The notes under the pieces are model-generated. The model saw only the letters and a list, made by a program, of their open reading frames with translations. It was not told where the DNA came from and ran no database searches. 64,000 bases of DNA. Source: MW101C3 sp943367595. Its GTDB lineage: Bacteria > Cyanobacteriota > Cyanobacteriia > PCC-6307 > Cyanobiaceae. This document shows positions 9,092 to 17,700 of this stretch, one piece after another. The position numbers and the translations under genes are program-made. Each line of letters opens with the position of its first letter. Within the stretch, counting starts at the first letter, position 1. The DNA is taken from positions 50,681 through 114,680 of the forward strand of contig CALRJS020000004.1 in the NCBI GenBank assembly GCA_943367595.1, given 5' to 3'.

Positions 9092-10975
9092 TCAGACCGC
9101 CAGCAGCGCCTCGACGAACTCGAAGCTGTTGAACGGCCTGAGGTCGCGGATGCCCTCGCCCGCGCCCACGAAGCGGATCGGCAAGCCGGCCTCGGAGGCC
9201 ACCGCCAGGGCCACACCCCCGCGGGAACTGCCATCGAGCTTGGTGAGCACCACACCGGTGAGGCCGGCGGCGCTGGCGAAGGCCATGGCCTGCCGCAGGC
9301 CGTTCTGGCCCTGGCTGGCATCGAGCACCAGCAGCGATTCCACGCTGGCCTGGGGCGCCAGGCGATCGACGATGCGGCGCACCTTGCTGAGCTCCTCCAT
9401 CAGGTTGTGCTTGGTCTGCAGGCGACCGGCGGTGTCGACCAGCACCAGCTCGGTGCCCTTGGCACTGGCGGCACCGATGGCATCGAACACCACGGCGGCC
9501 GGATCGGCGTTGGCGCTCGGGTTGGCGATCACCGGCACGCCGCTGCGTTCCCCCCACACCGTGACCTGCTGCACGGCAGCGGCCCGGAAGGTGTCGGCCG
9601 CGGCGATCAGGCAGCTGTAGCCGCTGCGCACCGCCAGGTTGGCCAGCTTGCCAAGGGTGGTGGTCTTGCCGACGCCGTTGACCCCGACCAGCAGCCACAC
9701 GTTCAGGCGATCGCGCTGCGGGGCCAGCAACGCCGTGCCGCTGGCCTGGATCGGCGCCTCCAGCACCCCCCGCAGCTGCTCCTTGAGAAAGCGCAACCCC
9801 TCGCCCGGGTCCACCACCTCCTGGTTGAGGCGCTGCCGCAGGGCCTCGAGCACCTGATCGGTGGCCTTCACCCCCACATCGGCGCGCAGCAGCAGGGTTT
9901 CGAGCTGCTCCAGCACCTCCGGAGTGAGCGGATCATCCCCAAGGGTTTCCAGCATCTGGCTGACAAAGCCCTGGCGGGTCTTCTCCAGACCGCGCCGCAG
10001 CCGGCCCAGCCAGTCGATCTCCTCGAGCGACACCTGATCGGCGCGCACGCCCTGGGCCGCCAGCACCTCCACCGACCAGGTGAAGGCTTCATCGAACGCT
10101 CCCAGCTGGGGAGCGGCGGTGTCGGCCGCCGTGGCAGCAGCGGCGCTGGCAGTAGCGGCGCCGGTGGAGGCGGCGGTGGCGCTCTCCTGCTCCGGCCGTT
10201 CCAGCAACTCCTGCTGGCGCTCACGGCGCTGGGCCGCGGCCTGCTCAAGCAGCGACAGTGCGGGTGCCGGTTGTGGCGCCGCGGCAGCCGTTGTGGGGGC
10301 TGGAGCCGCTGGTGAGGGGGGTGCGGGTGCCGCGGGCGCTGCTGGTGAGGCGGTTGGTGAGGCTGTTGGTGGTGCGGCTGGAGGTGTGGTGGATGGCGCC
10401 GGCTGTGGGGTGGCAGCGTCTGCGGGCGCGGCCGGGGCCTGGGGCGGGGCCTCAGGTTGAGGCTCAGGCGGCACCACTGCAGCGGCTTCAGGAGCGGGCG
10501 CGGGCTCCTGCACCGGCGGGGCGGCGTCAGGCGCAGCCCCTTGCTCAGCAGCTGGCGGTTGTGGCTCAGCAAGGGCCTGCGGCTCAGCGGGGGGCTCCTG
10601 TTGCCTGGCTGCGTCCTGCTGGGCCTTCAGCCGGGCATAGGCCTCGCGCGCCCAGGCAAGAGCGTCCTGATCGACGACAGGGGCTGCAGGGGCGCCGGCT
10701 TGGGCCGGGGCAGGAGACGCAGGGGCTGGAGCAGCAGAAGCGGAGCCAGCCTCAGCAACTTCAGACGCCGAAGCGGAGCTCTCCTGGCTGGCGGATGACC
10801 CGGGCTCGGAGGGCTCCGGGGTGGAGGAATCTGAGGTGGAGGGATCACCGGCGGGTCGTTCGTCCTGGGCGGGAGCGGCCGTCGTCGGTGCAGCGGATTC
10901 AGCTTCAGCCGCGGCGGGGGCGGGAGCCGCCGCGGGCTGGGGGGCGGATTGGCGCCGGAACCAGTCGAAAACCAT
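9092..10975 (-). CDS. ftsY: Signal recognition particle receptor FtsY
   Basis: SRP-receptor GTPase that docks ribosome-SRP complexes at the membrane. The C-terminal NG domain (about residues 300-627) holds G1 (GVNGVGKTTTLGKLA), the insertion-box region (AADTFRAAAVQQ), G3 (DTAGRLQTK), G4 (TKLDG) and the closing GAGEGIRDLRPF. The first 290 residues are an Ala/Pro/Gln/Glu-rich low-complexity A domain, much longer than the NG core needs, and many strand-shadow frames arise from it. The start ATG 10975 (MVFDWFRRQ) matches the typical amphipathic opening of FtsY proteins. nusB ends 7 bp upstream on the same strand, so the two are probably co-transcribed. Confidence 0.96.
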   Translation of the reverse strand: MVFDWFRRQSAPQPAAAPAPAAAEAESAAPTTAAPAQDERPAGDPSTSDSSTPEPSEPGSSASQESSASASEVAEAGSASAAPAPASPAPAQAGAPAAPVVDQDALAWAREAYARLKAQQDAARQQEPPAEPQALAEPQPPAAEQGAAPDAAPPVQEPAPAPEAAAVVPPEPQPEAPPQAPAAPADAATPQPAPSTTPPAAPPTASPTASPAAPAAPAPPSPAAPAPTTAAAAPQPAPALSLLEQAAAQRRERQQELLERPEQESATAASTGAATASAAAATAADTAAPQLGAFDEAFTWSVEVLAAQGVRADQVSLEEIDWLGRLRRGLEKTRQGFVSQMLETLGDDPLTPEVLEQLETLLLRADVGVKATDQVLEALRQRLNQEVVDPGEGLRFLKEQLRGVLEAPIQASGTALLAPQRDRLNVWLLVGVNGVGKTTTLGKLANLAVRSGYSCLIAAADTFRAAAVQQVTVWGERSGVPVIANPSANADPAAVVFDAIGAASAKGTELVLVDTAGRLQTKHNLMEELSKVRRIVDRLAPQASVESLLVLDASQGQNGLRQAMAFASAAGLTGVVLTKLDGSSRGGVALAVASEAGLPIRFVGAGEGIRDLRPFNSFEFVEALLAV

Positions 10976-10982
10976 GCCTGCC

Positions 10983-11597
10983 TCAGGGGGCCGCGGTGGT
11001 GAACCGCCGCAGAACGCCGTTGATCATCCGCCGTCCCTGCTCGTCGCTGTAGCGGTTGGCCAGATCGACGGCCTCATTGCAGGCCACGGCCGCCGGTGTG
11101 CCGAAGGTGTCGAGGTCGACGGCGGCCAGTCGCAGGATGTCGCGGTCGATGCGCGGCAGGCGCTTGAGCCGCCAGCCCTCCATCACCTGATCGAGGCGGC
11201 GATCGAGGTCTTCGCGGTGATCGAGCACGGCCCGGGCCCGCTCCAGCGCGCCGCGGCGCACATCTTCCTGGTCGGCCAGCATCAGCAGGCGCGGCAGTTC
11301 AAGGCCCGCTGACAGCCGGTTGATCGCCTGCTCGGCGTGGGCCAGACCGCGCTGCAGGTGACCGCGCACCCGCACCACCTGATCGGCGGCATCGACCAGT
11401 TCGCTGTCGAGCAGTTGCTGCTGCGCCTGCTCCAGGTCGACGGCGGCATTGTCGAGGGCTTCCCGCACGCACTGGCTGAGGCTGGCGAGGGCCTGATGCA
11501 ACAGGCCTTCAAGCGAGAGGTCGGCGGCGGGAACCCGATCGCTCACCTGGCCCAGCATCAGCAAAGCCAGTTCTCTGGAAACGGAGCGACTCTGCAT
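10983..11597 (-). CDS. nusB: Transcription antitermination factor NusB
   Basis: RNA-binding all-helical protein that, with NusE (S10), binds boxA in rRNA leader transcripts. It is 204 residues, longer than the 140-residue E. coli form as is usual in cyanobacteria. The extra length lies between the opening RSVSRELALLMLGQVSD and the conserved C-terminal half (IDRDILRLAAVDLDTFGTPA, AVACNEAVDLANRYS, INGVLRRF). The gene is sandwiched between DUF502 (26 bp upstream) and ftsY (7 bp downstream) on the same strand, a tight cluster conserved in picocyanobacteria. Confidence 0.93.
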   Translation of the reverse strand: MQSRSVSRELALLMLGQVSDRVPAADLSLEGLLHQALASLSQCVREALDNAAVDLEQAQQQLLDSELVDAADQVVRVRGHLQRGLAHAEQAINRLSAGLELPRLLMLADQEDVRRGALERARAVLDHREDLDRRLDQVMEGWRLKRLPRIDRDILRLAAVDLDTFGTPAAVACNEAVDLANRYSDEQGRRMINGVLRRFTTAAP

Positions 11598-11623
11598 CGG
11601 ATCGTCAGAAGGGGTGAGCCCCC

Positions 11624-12400
11624 TCAGGCCTTGGTGGAGGAGGGGGCGGTGAACACAGGGGCCCGGAGCTGCGCCAAAAGGCTGGAGAAGCTGCGGTTGG
11701 CCTGACCACCGCGCTCATCATCGGGGCTGACGATCCCGGCCGAAATGATCGTGCGGAAGGCATCTTCCACCGAGAGGTCAAGGTCACGCACGGATTGCTC
11801 GGGCACCACGGCATACCAACCGGTGGTGGGGTTGGGCGCTGTGGGGATGAACACGCTCAGCATCGGCTGATCGGACGTGCTCTGCATGGCGGAACCCAGC
11901 ACACCCGTGACGAAGCCGATGGCAAACAGGCCCTTGCTGGGGTATTCGACCAGCACCACCCGACGAAAGCGGGTGGAGTTGCTGCGGAAGACGGTTTCCA
12001 GCAGCTGCTTGAGCGTTTTGTAGACCGAACCCGCCAGGGGGATCCGCTGCAGGGTGCCTTCGCCGAAATCGAGCAGCCAGCGGCCCACGATGTTGCGGGC
12101 CATCAGGCCGATCAGCAGGATGCCGAGCAACGGCACCAGCAGACCCACGCCGAGATTGATCAGCTCCTGCAGGAGCGGACTCAGCGTATTGAAGGGATTG
12201 AATTGCTTCGGGATGGTGGTGAGAAACGCGAGCACGAAGCGGCTCACGGTGGTGGCCAGCCAGATCGTGGTGGCGAGTGGAATCACCACCAGCAGGCCGG
12301 CGATCAGGTCGTTCTTGAGGTCCTGGCGAAGACGGTTCCCCAGGGGTTCATCTGTGCGGGGATTCGATTGCACCAAGAGCGGGCCGGAACGACCGGACAT
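11624..12400 (-). CDS. DUF502 family membrane protein
   Basis: A 258-residue predicted inner-membrane protein of the DUF502 family. Two clear hydrophobic segments are seen near residues 32-60 (LIAGLLVVIPLATTIWLATT) and 85-105 (LGVGLLVPLLGILLIGLMA), followed by a soluble domain with conserved stretches RIPLAGSVYKTLKQLLE, RRVVLVEYP and SVFIPTAPNPTTGWY. The biochemical role is not known in bacteria; a plant DUF502 member (COV) affects vascular patterning. Upstream of nusB on the same strand with 26 bp between them, so probably part of the DUF502-nusB-ftsY transcript. Confidence 0.88.
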   Translation of the reverse strand: MSGRSGPLLVQSNPRTDEPLGNRLRQDLKNDLIAGLLVVIPLATTIWLATTVSRFVLAFLTTIPKQFNPFNTLSPLLQELINLGVGLLVPLLGILLIGLMARNIVGRWLLDFGEGTLQRIPLAGSVYKTLKQLLETVFRSNSTRFRRVVLVEYPSKGLFAIGFVTGVLGSAMQSTSDQPMLSVFIPTAPNPTTGWYAVVPEQSVRDLDLSVEDAFRTIISAGIVSPDDERGGQANRSFSSLLAQLRAPVFTAPSSTKA

Positions 12401-12479
12401 CGAAAAGCAAACGTCAACCTAGCCAGCCACCAGGGACGCCGTTAAGCGGCGGGCCATCTCGCCACAGAACTTCCGAGGC

Positions 12480-13130
12480 TCAGAGCACCGCGGCGAGTGC
12501 CACCAACGTGAACGCCACGGCCAGCACCACAGCGGAAGCGGTGCCGTTGAAACGGCGCTGATTGAGCGCCAGCACGCTGGAGCGTTCCTCCTGCTTCAGC
12601 TGGTCCTGCATCTGCTGCAGCTGGCGGTCGATGAAGCCGCGCGCCGCCTGCTGCTTCTGCTCAGGCGTGGCCTGCGGCGGCACCTGGCCGGCCTGCTCGG
12701 CCTGACGCACCAGTTGCTCAATCACCTGGGGATTGGTGCTCTGCTGCTTGGCCATCTCCAGCTGCCCCCGCTTGGTGGCCAGGCTCTGCTCGGTCTGGGC
12801 GGTGATCGAGCCATCCGCGCTCACCGTGACCGGCACTGCCACAGCCAGGCCGATCGCGAGCACCGCCGCCACGACGGTGACCAGCCAGCGCAGGGGGGTG
12901 CGCCCCTCATGGGGCACATCCAGGCGGCAGCCCAGCAGGATCAGCAGCAGGCCCACCAGCGCCATCGGTGCCTGGCTGATCAGCCGTTCCACCAGCAGCT
13001 GCTGGAAGGTGGGCTCTTCCCAGGTGCCGATCAGGATCACGGAGGTGAGCTGCAGGGCCAGCAGCACCACCAGGGTGAGACCGAGCCAGCGCAACAGCAC
13101 GCCGAAACGTCCGGAAGAGGCGGAGATCAC
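12480..13130 (-). CDS. Membrane protein, possibly HpsJ-like
   Basis: About 216 residues from a GTG start at 13130, chosen because the protein upstream of it is antisense to queG and has no family character. Visible: two N-terminal membrane segments (LRWLGLTLVVLLALQLTSVI and APMALVGLLLILLGC), a third near residue 80 (VVAAVLAIGLAVAVPVTV), a Gln-rich helical segment that looks coiled-coil (residues 105-180), and a C-terminal membrane segment. The layout resembles cyanobacterial proteins annotated as HpsJ, named from hormogonium polysaccharide secretion, but I make that match from memory and hold it weakly. Divergent from queG with 31 bp between starts, so the promoters overlap. Confidence 0.6.
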   Translation of the reverse strand: MISASSGRFGVLLRWLGLTLVVLLALQLTSVILIGTWEEPTFQQLLVERLISQAPMALVGLLLILLGCRLDVPHEGRTPLRWLVTVVAAVLAIGLAVAVPVTVSADGSITAQTEQSLATKRGQLEMAKQQSTNPQVIEQLVRQAEQAGQVPPQATPEQKQQAARGFIDRQLQQMQDQLKQEERSSVLALNQRRFNGTASAVVLAVAFTLVALAAVL

Positions 13131-13161
13131 AGCAGAATGACGGCGATGCGCAACTGTACGG

Positions 13162-14142
13162 GTGGGATCGAAACCCGACCAGGAACGCCTGTCTCCAGCC
13201 GCCCTGGCCGCAGCCCTTAAAGAGCAGGCGCAGCAGCTGGGATTCGCCCCCGTGGGCTTGGCCGTTGCCGAGCCGGATGAGCGGATGCAGCTGCGCACGG
13301 CGGCCCTGCAGCGGTGGCTTGCCGCAGGCCACCACGCCTCGATGGGCTGGATGGCCGATCCACGCCGGGCGGAGGTCGAGCGGCTGCTGCCCGGGGTGCG
13401 CAGCCTGCTGGCGGTGGGGCTCAACTACAACGTGGCCGCGACCCGCACACCCGGCCGCCCGGCCATTGCCCGCTACGGCTGGGGCCGCGACTACCACCGG
13501 GTGATCGACGGCCGCCTGCGCCAGCTGGGCCGCTGGCTGGAGCAACGGGCACCCCAGGTGCGCTGGCGCGCCTGTGTCGACAGCGCTCCCCTGCTCGACA
13601 AGGCCTGGGCCGAGCAGGCCGGCCTGGGTTGGATCGGCAAACACGGCAACCTGATCCACCCCCGCCGGGGCTCCTGGTTCCTGATCGGCCACCTGCTCAC
13701 CACCCTGGAGCTGCCTGCCGATGCTCCAGCCGAGCCGCTGTGCGGGCGCTGCAGCCGCTGCATCGACGCCTGCCCCACCGGCGCCATCACCGAACCGTTC
13801 GTGGTGGATGCGCGGCGCTGCATCGCCTTCCACACGATCGAAAGCCGCGAGCCGCAGCTGCCGCCGGCGATCAGTGCCGCCATGGCGCCCTGGGTGGCCG
13901 GCTGTGACATCTGCCAGGACGTGTGCCCCTGGAACGACCGGGACCTGCCCGTGTCCAGCGATCCCGACCTGCAGCCACGCGCCTGGATGCTCGACCTGAC
14001 GCCGGAGGAGGCGCTGCAGTGGAGCGACGCCGAGTGGGACGAGCGGCTGCGGGCCTCGGCCCTGCGCCGCATCAAGCCCTGGATGTGGCGGCGCAATCTG
14101 CGGGCGATGCTGGAGCTGGACACGCCAGGCCCAGCCAGCTGA
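13162..14142 (+). CDS. queG: Epoxyqueuosine reductase
   Basis: Cobalamin- and Fe-S-dependent enzyme that reduces epoxyqueuosine to queuosine in the wobble position of GUN tRNAs, the last step of queuosine synthesis. The 326-residue protein carries the N-terminal B12-binding region (RYGWGRDYHRV, CVDSAPLLDKAWAEQAGLGW) and two 4Fe-4S cluster motifs, CGRCSRCIDACPTGA near residue 195 and CDICQDVCPWN near residue 250. The C-terminal HEAT-like extension of some QueG proteins is absent, as in other short forms. The start is a GTG at 13162. Product is cytosolic. The upstream neighbour is divergent. Confidence 0.94.
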   Translation: MGSKPDQERLSPAALAAALKEQAQQLGFAPVGLAVAEPDERMQLRTAALQRWLAAGHHASMGWMADPRRAEVERLLPGVRSLLAVGLNYNVAATRTPGRPAIARYGWGRDYHRVIDGRLRQLGRWLEQRAPQVRWRACVDSAPLLDKAWAEQAGLGWIGKHGNLIHPRRGSWFLIGHLLTTLELPADAPAEPLCGRCSRCIDACPTGAITEPFVVDARRCIAFHTIESREPQLPPAISAAMAPWVAGCDICQDVCPWNDRDLPVSSDPDLQPRAWMLDLTPEEALQWSDAEWDERLRASALRRIKPWMWRRNLRAMLELDTPGPAS

Positions 14143-14196
14143 CAGTGCGCGCATGAACGCTCGCTCTAGGGTGGGTTCTGGAATGGAACGCCCGGC

Positions 14197-15114
14197 ATGG
14201 CCCCGCGCTGGTTGGCGAGTCTCACGGCAGCACCGTTCACGTTTTCCGTTTTTGCCGGCTCCGTGTTTGCTGGGGCGGTGCCACCGGCCTTCGCGCTGGT
14301 CCCTTACGCCTATGTGCCGCAGACCGCGGAGCTGGAAGCGGCAGGCCTGGGCATCGCCCAGGCAGCCAGCCGCCTGCTGCGCCTCGGCCAGGCGGAGGAT
14401 GCGGCCCGGCTGGCGGCCCTCACCGTGCAACTGCTGCCGGGCGACCCGCGCGGTTGGGTGCTGCTGGCGGAGGCCCAGCTGCGCAGCAACCAGAGCAAGC
14501 AGGCGTCGGCTTCGCTGGCGCGGGCCAAGCAGCTCGATCCACGCAACCCCGGCATCTGGTTCGCCGAAGGCTCCCTGGCCCTGCGCGATGGTCAGCCGCA
14601 GCAGGCGGTGGGGCTGCTGGAGCAGGGCCTGCGCCTTGATGGGCGCAACGCAGGCGCCCACTTCGATCTCGGTAACGCCCAGCTGCTGCTCGACAACCCC
14701 CAGGGAGCCCTGCAGGCCTTCGAGCGTGCCTCCGGGCTGCGCAAGGGCTTCTGGGAGGCGATCAACAACCAGGGGCTGGTGCTTTACGAGCTGGGCCGCC
14801 GTGGCGAGGCGATCGAACGCTGGCGCCAGGCCCTGCAGATCAATGCCAAGGCGGCGGAACCGATGCTGGCGCTGGCAGCCGGCCTCTCCGCCACCCCGGA
14901 CGGCCAGAGCGAGGCGCGGAAGCTCGCCAGCGAGGCCCTGGCGATCGAACCCAACTACGTGCTGGACGCCTATCAGAAAGAACAACTCTGGGGGCCCCGC
15001 CTGCGCGCCACCACCAAGACCCTGCTCAGTCATCCCGACCTGAAGGCCGCTGTGGACAGGGCCAATGCCAATGCCTCCGGCAGCATGGAGGCGGAGGAGG
15101 AGCCCTCCACCTGA
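14197..15114 (+). CDS. Exported TPR-repeat protein
   Basis: A 305-residue protein with a hydrophobic N-terminal signal-like segment (LTAAPFTFSVFAGSVFAGAV), then about five tetratricopeptide repeats between residues 45 and 250 (for example GWVLLAEAQLRSNQSKQASA, HFDLGNAQLLLDNPQGALQA, INNQGLVLYELGRRGEAIER). TPR arrays form protein-protein scaffolds; the partner is unknown. The C-terminus is acidic (MEAEEEPST). Picocyanobacteria keep a TPR gene at this place between queG and the gyrA/parC gene. queG ends 54 bp upstream on the same strand and the topoisomerase gene starts 75 bp downstream. Confidence 0.85.
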   Translation: MAPRWLASLTAAPFTFSVFAGSVFAGAVPPAFALVPYAYVPQTAELEAAGLGIAQAASRLLRLGQAEDAARLAALTVQLLPGDPRGWVLLAEAQLRSNQSKQASASLARAKQLDPRNPGIWFAEGSLALRDGQPQQAVGLLEQGLRLDGRNAGAHFDLGNAQLLLDNPQGALQAFERASGLRKGFWEAINNQGLVLYELGRRGEAIERWRQALQINAKAAEPMLALAAGLSATPDGQSEARKLASEALAIEPNYVLDAYQKEQLWGPRLRATTKTLLSHPDLKAAVDRANANASGSMEAEEEPST

Positions 15115-15189
15115 GCAGCCACCAGCGGCTGGGCCCGCCAGGCAGCATCTGTAGGCTGAGCCCCTTCCGCCCCCAGACCCCCGAACCGG

Positions 15190-17649
15190 ATGGCAGAGGA
15201 GCGCGTCCAACCGATCTCCCTGCATCAGGAGATGCAGCGCTCGTACCTCGAATACGCGATGAGCGTGATCGTGGGCCGGGCCCTGCCGGATGTGCGCGAT
15301 GGCCTCAAGCCCGTGCAGCGCCGCATCCTGTTCGCCATGCACGAGCTGGGTCTCACCCCCGACCGGCCCTACCGCAAATGCGCCCGGGTGGTGGGCGATG
15401 TGCTCGGCAAGTACCACCCGCATGGCGACCAGGCCGTGTACGACGCACTGGTGCGTCTCGTGCAGACCTTCGCCAGCCGCCATCCGCTGCTCGATGGCCA
15501 CGGCAACTTCGGCTCGGTCGACGACGACCCGCCGGCGGCGATGCGCTACACGGAAACGCGCCTGGCACCGATCGCCAACCAGGGGTTGCTCGATGAAATC
15601 GGCAACGACACGGTTGATTTCGCCCCCAACTTCGATTCCTCCCAGCAGGAACCGACCGTGCTGCCCGCCCAGCTGCCCTTCCTGCTGCTGAACGGCTGCT
15701 CGGGCATCGCCGTGGGCATGGCCACCAGCATTCCGCCCCACAACCTGGGCGAAGTGGTGGACGCCCTGATCGCCCTGATCCGCAAGCCCGATCTCAGCGA
15801 CGACAAGCTGCTCGAACTGGTGCCCGGCCCCGATTTTCCGACCGGCGGCGAAGTGCTCACCGGCAGCGGCGTGCGCGACACCTACCTGAATGGCCGCGGC
15901 AGCATTCCGATGCGCGGGGTGGCCCACATCGAGGAGGTACAGCCCGGCAAGGGCCGCCACCGCCGCGGCGCCGTGGTCATCACCGAACTCCCCTACCAGC
16001 TGAGCAAGGCGGGCTGGATCGAGAAGCTGGCGGAGCAGGTCAACGACGGCAAGATCGGTGGCATCGCCGACATCCGCGACGAGAGCGACCGTGAAGGCAT
16101 GCGGGTGGTGGTGGAGGTGCGCCGCGACGGCGAGCCCGCCAAGGTGCTGGCCGAACTGCAACGGCGCACGGCCCTGCAGAGCAATTTCGGGGCGATCATG
16201 CTGGCGCTCGTCCACGGCCAGCCGCTGCAGCTGAGCCTGCGGCAGATCCTGAACCACTTCCTGGAGTACCGGGAACACACCCTGATCCGGCGCACCAACC
16301 ACGCCCTGCGCCGCACCGAAGACCGGCTGGAGGTGGTGGAGGGTCTGATCCGGGCGCTTGATGCCCTCCAGGAAGTGATCGCCCGGATCCAGGCGGCCAA
16401 GGATGCCGCCACGGCCAAGGCGAGCCTGCAGGTCCACTTCGATCTGAGCGAACGGCAGGCGGAGGCGGTGCTGGCCATGCCATTGCGGCGCCTCACCAGC
16501 CTCGAGCAGGACGGTCTGCGGCAGGAGGCCGCTGAACTGGCGCAGGAACGGGAGCGGCTGCGGCACCTGCTCAACGACCGCCAGGCCCTGCTCGACGCCA
16601 TGGTGGCGGAGCTGAAAAGCCTGAAGAAGCGCTATGCCACGCCCCGGCGCACGCGTCTGGTGGCCGGCGGCGATGCCCTGGTGGCACAGCGTGCCGCCGC
16701 CACCCGGCCCACCACCGAGCTGCAGCGGCAGCAGGCCCTCGACGCCCTGCCCGGCGATGGCCGCCTGCTGATCCAGGCCGATGGCCAGGTGCGGATCGTG
16801 GGCCCCCAGCTGCTTGGCCGCCTGCATCTGGAGGAGGCCGCCCCGCTGGGTGAGCACCCGGCCCCGGCGCGGCTGATCCTGGCGGTGAGCGACAAACCGG
16901 CCGTGCTGGCCTTCAGTGCCGGTGGGCGGGTGGCCCTGCTGCGCTGGGAGTACGCCGGGCAGCAGCAGGGCGGCCTGGAGAAGTTCCTACCCGAGAGCCT
17001 GCTCGACGACCCGATCGTTCAGGTGTTGCCACTGCCGTCACAACCCGAGGGCAGCCTGGGCCTGCTGAGCAGCGACGGCCGTTTCAAGCGGCTGCCGATC
17101 GACGCGTTTCTGGAGCTCTCCGGCCGTGCCGCCACCGTGCTGAAGCTGAAGGATGGCGTGGTGCTGCGCCGCGTGGTGCCCTGCAGCGGCGACCAGGACC
17201 TGGTGGTGGGCAGCAGTTCCGGGCGCCTGCTGCGTCTGCAGCTGACGGACGCCGACGTGCCGCTGATGGGGCGGGCGGCCCAGGGCCCCCTGCTGCTGCG
17301 GCTGCTGCCCGGCGAGACGATCGCCGGGGCCTGCGCCCCCCGCGCGGATCAGGACGTGGTGCTGGCCAGCCGCCTCGGACGGATCAAGCGCCTGCGGCTG
17401 GAGAGCCTGCGGCGGTGCCAGCGGGGCGAGCTGGGCCAGATCGGCCTGCGCTTCCTCGATCGCAGCGACGCCCTGGTGGACCTGCAGGTGTGCGGAACTT
17501 CCACCCTGGGGGTGGTGCTGAGCCCGACCCGCAGCTTCCGCCTCGATCCGGCCACCCTTTCGGCCCAGAACCCCGACGAACCCGGCGAACTGCCGCAGCC
17601 GCTGGCGACCGGCGACAGCGTGCAGGCCCTGGTGCCGCTGATCAGCTGA
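15190..17649 (+). CDS. Type IIA topoisomerase A subunit (GyrA/ParC family)
   Basis: DNA-cleaving subunit of gyrase or topoisomerase IV, 819 residues. Residues 1-490 form the breakage-reunion domain: the opening SYLEYAMSVIVGRALPDVRDG, the HPHGDQAVYDALVRL segment and the active-site tyrosine in AAMRYTETRL. The C-terminal part (about 510-819) holds beta-pinwheel blades with repeated glycine-arginine turns. I do not see a canonical GyrA box (QRRGGKG) in the first blade, where the sequence reads QQQGGLEKF; the box is needed for true supercoiling by gyrase. It may therefore be the topoisomerase IV-like paralogue known beside purF in picocyanobacteria, so I leave the symbol open. Convergent with purF. 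Confidence 0.9.
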   Translation: MAEERVQPISLHQEMQRSYLEYAMSVIVGRALPDVRDGLKPVQRRILFAMHELGLTPDRPYRKCARVVGDVLGKYHPHGDQAVYDALVRLVQTFASRHPLLDGHGNFGSVDDDPPAAMRYTETRLAPIANQGLLDEIGNDTVDFAPNFDSSQQEPTVLPAQLPFLLLNGCSGIAVGMATSIPPHNLGEVVDALIALIRKPDLSDDKLLELVPGPDFPTGGEVLTGSGVRDTYLNGRGSIPMRGVAHIEEVQPGKGRHRRGAVVITELPYQLSKAGWIEKLAEQVNDGKIGGIADIRDESDREGMRVVVEVRRDGEPAKVLAELQRRTALQSNFGAIMLALVHGQPLQLSLRQILNHFLEYREHTLIRRTNHALRRTEDRLEVVEGLIRALDALQEVIARIQAAKDAATAKASLQVHFDLSERQAEAVLAMPLRRLTSLEQDGLRQEAAELAQERERLRHLLNDRQALLDAMVAELKSLKKRYATPRRTRLVAGGDALVAQRAAATRPTTELQRQQALDALPGDGRLLIQADGQVRIVGPQLLGRLHLEEAAPLGEHPAPARLILAVSDKPAVLAFSAGGRVALLRWEYAGQQQGGLEKFLPESLLDDPIVQVLPLPSQPEGSLGLLSSDGRFKRLPIDAFLELSGRAATVLKLKDGVVLRRVVPCSGDQDLVVGSSSGRLLRLQLTDADVPLMGRAAQGPLLLRLLPGETIAGACAPRADQDVVLASRLGRIKRLRLESLRRCQRGELGQIGLRFLDRSDALVDLQVCGTSTLGVVLSPTRSFRLDPATLSAQNPDEPGELPQPLATGDSVQALVPLIS

Positions 17650-17700
17650 TCACCGCCGGCTGAGCTGGCCTGCTGATCCCCAGGGCCGCGGCAGCAAGGC

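Noticed and set aside
12907..16857. Very long open frames on the strand opposite to queG, TPR and gyrA genes (over 1300 codons)
   Set aside because: High-GC third positions keep the antisense frame open; sequence is His/Gln/Gly/Ala-rich without motifs, and sense genes are well supported.
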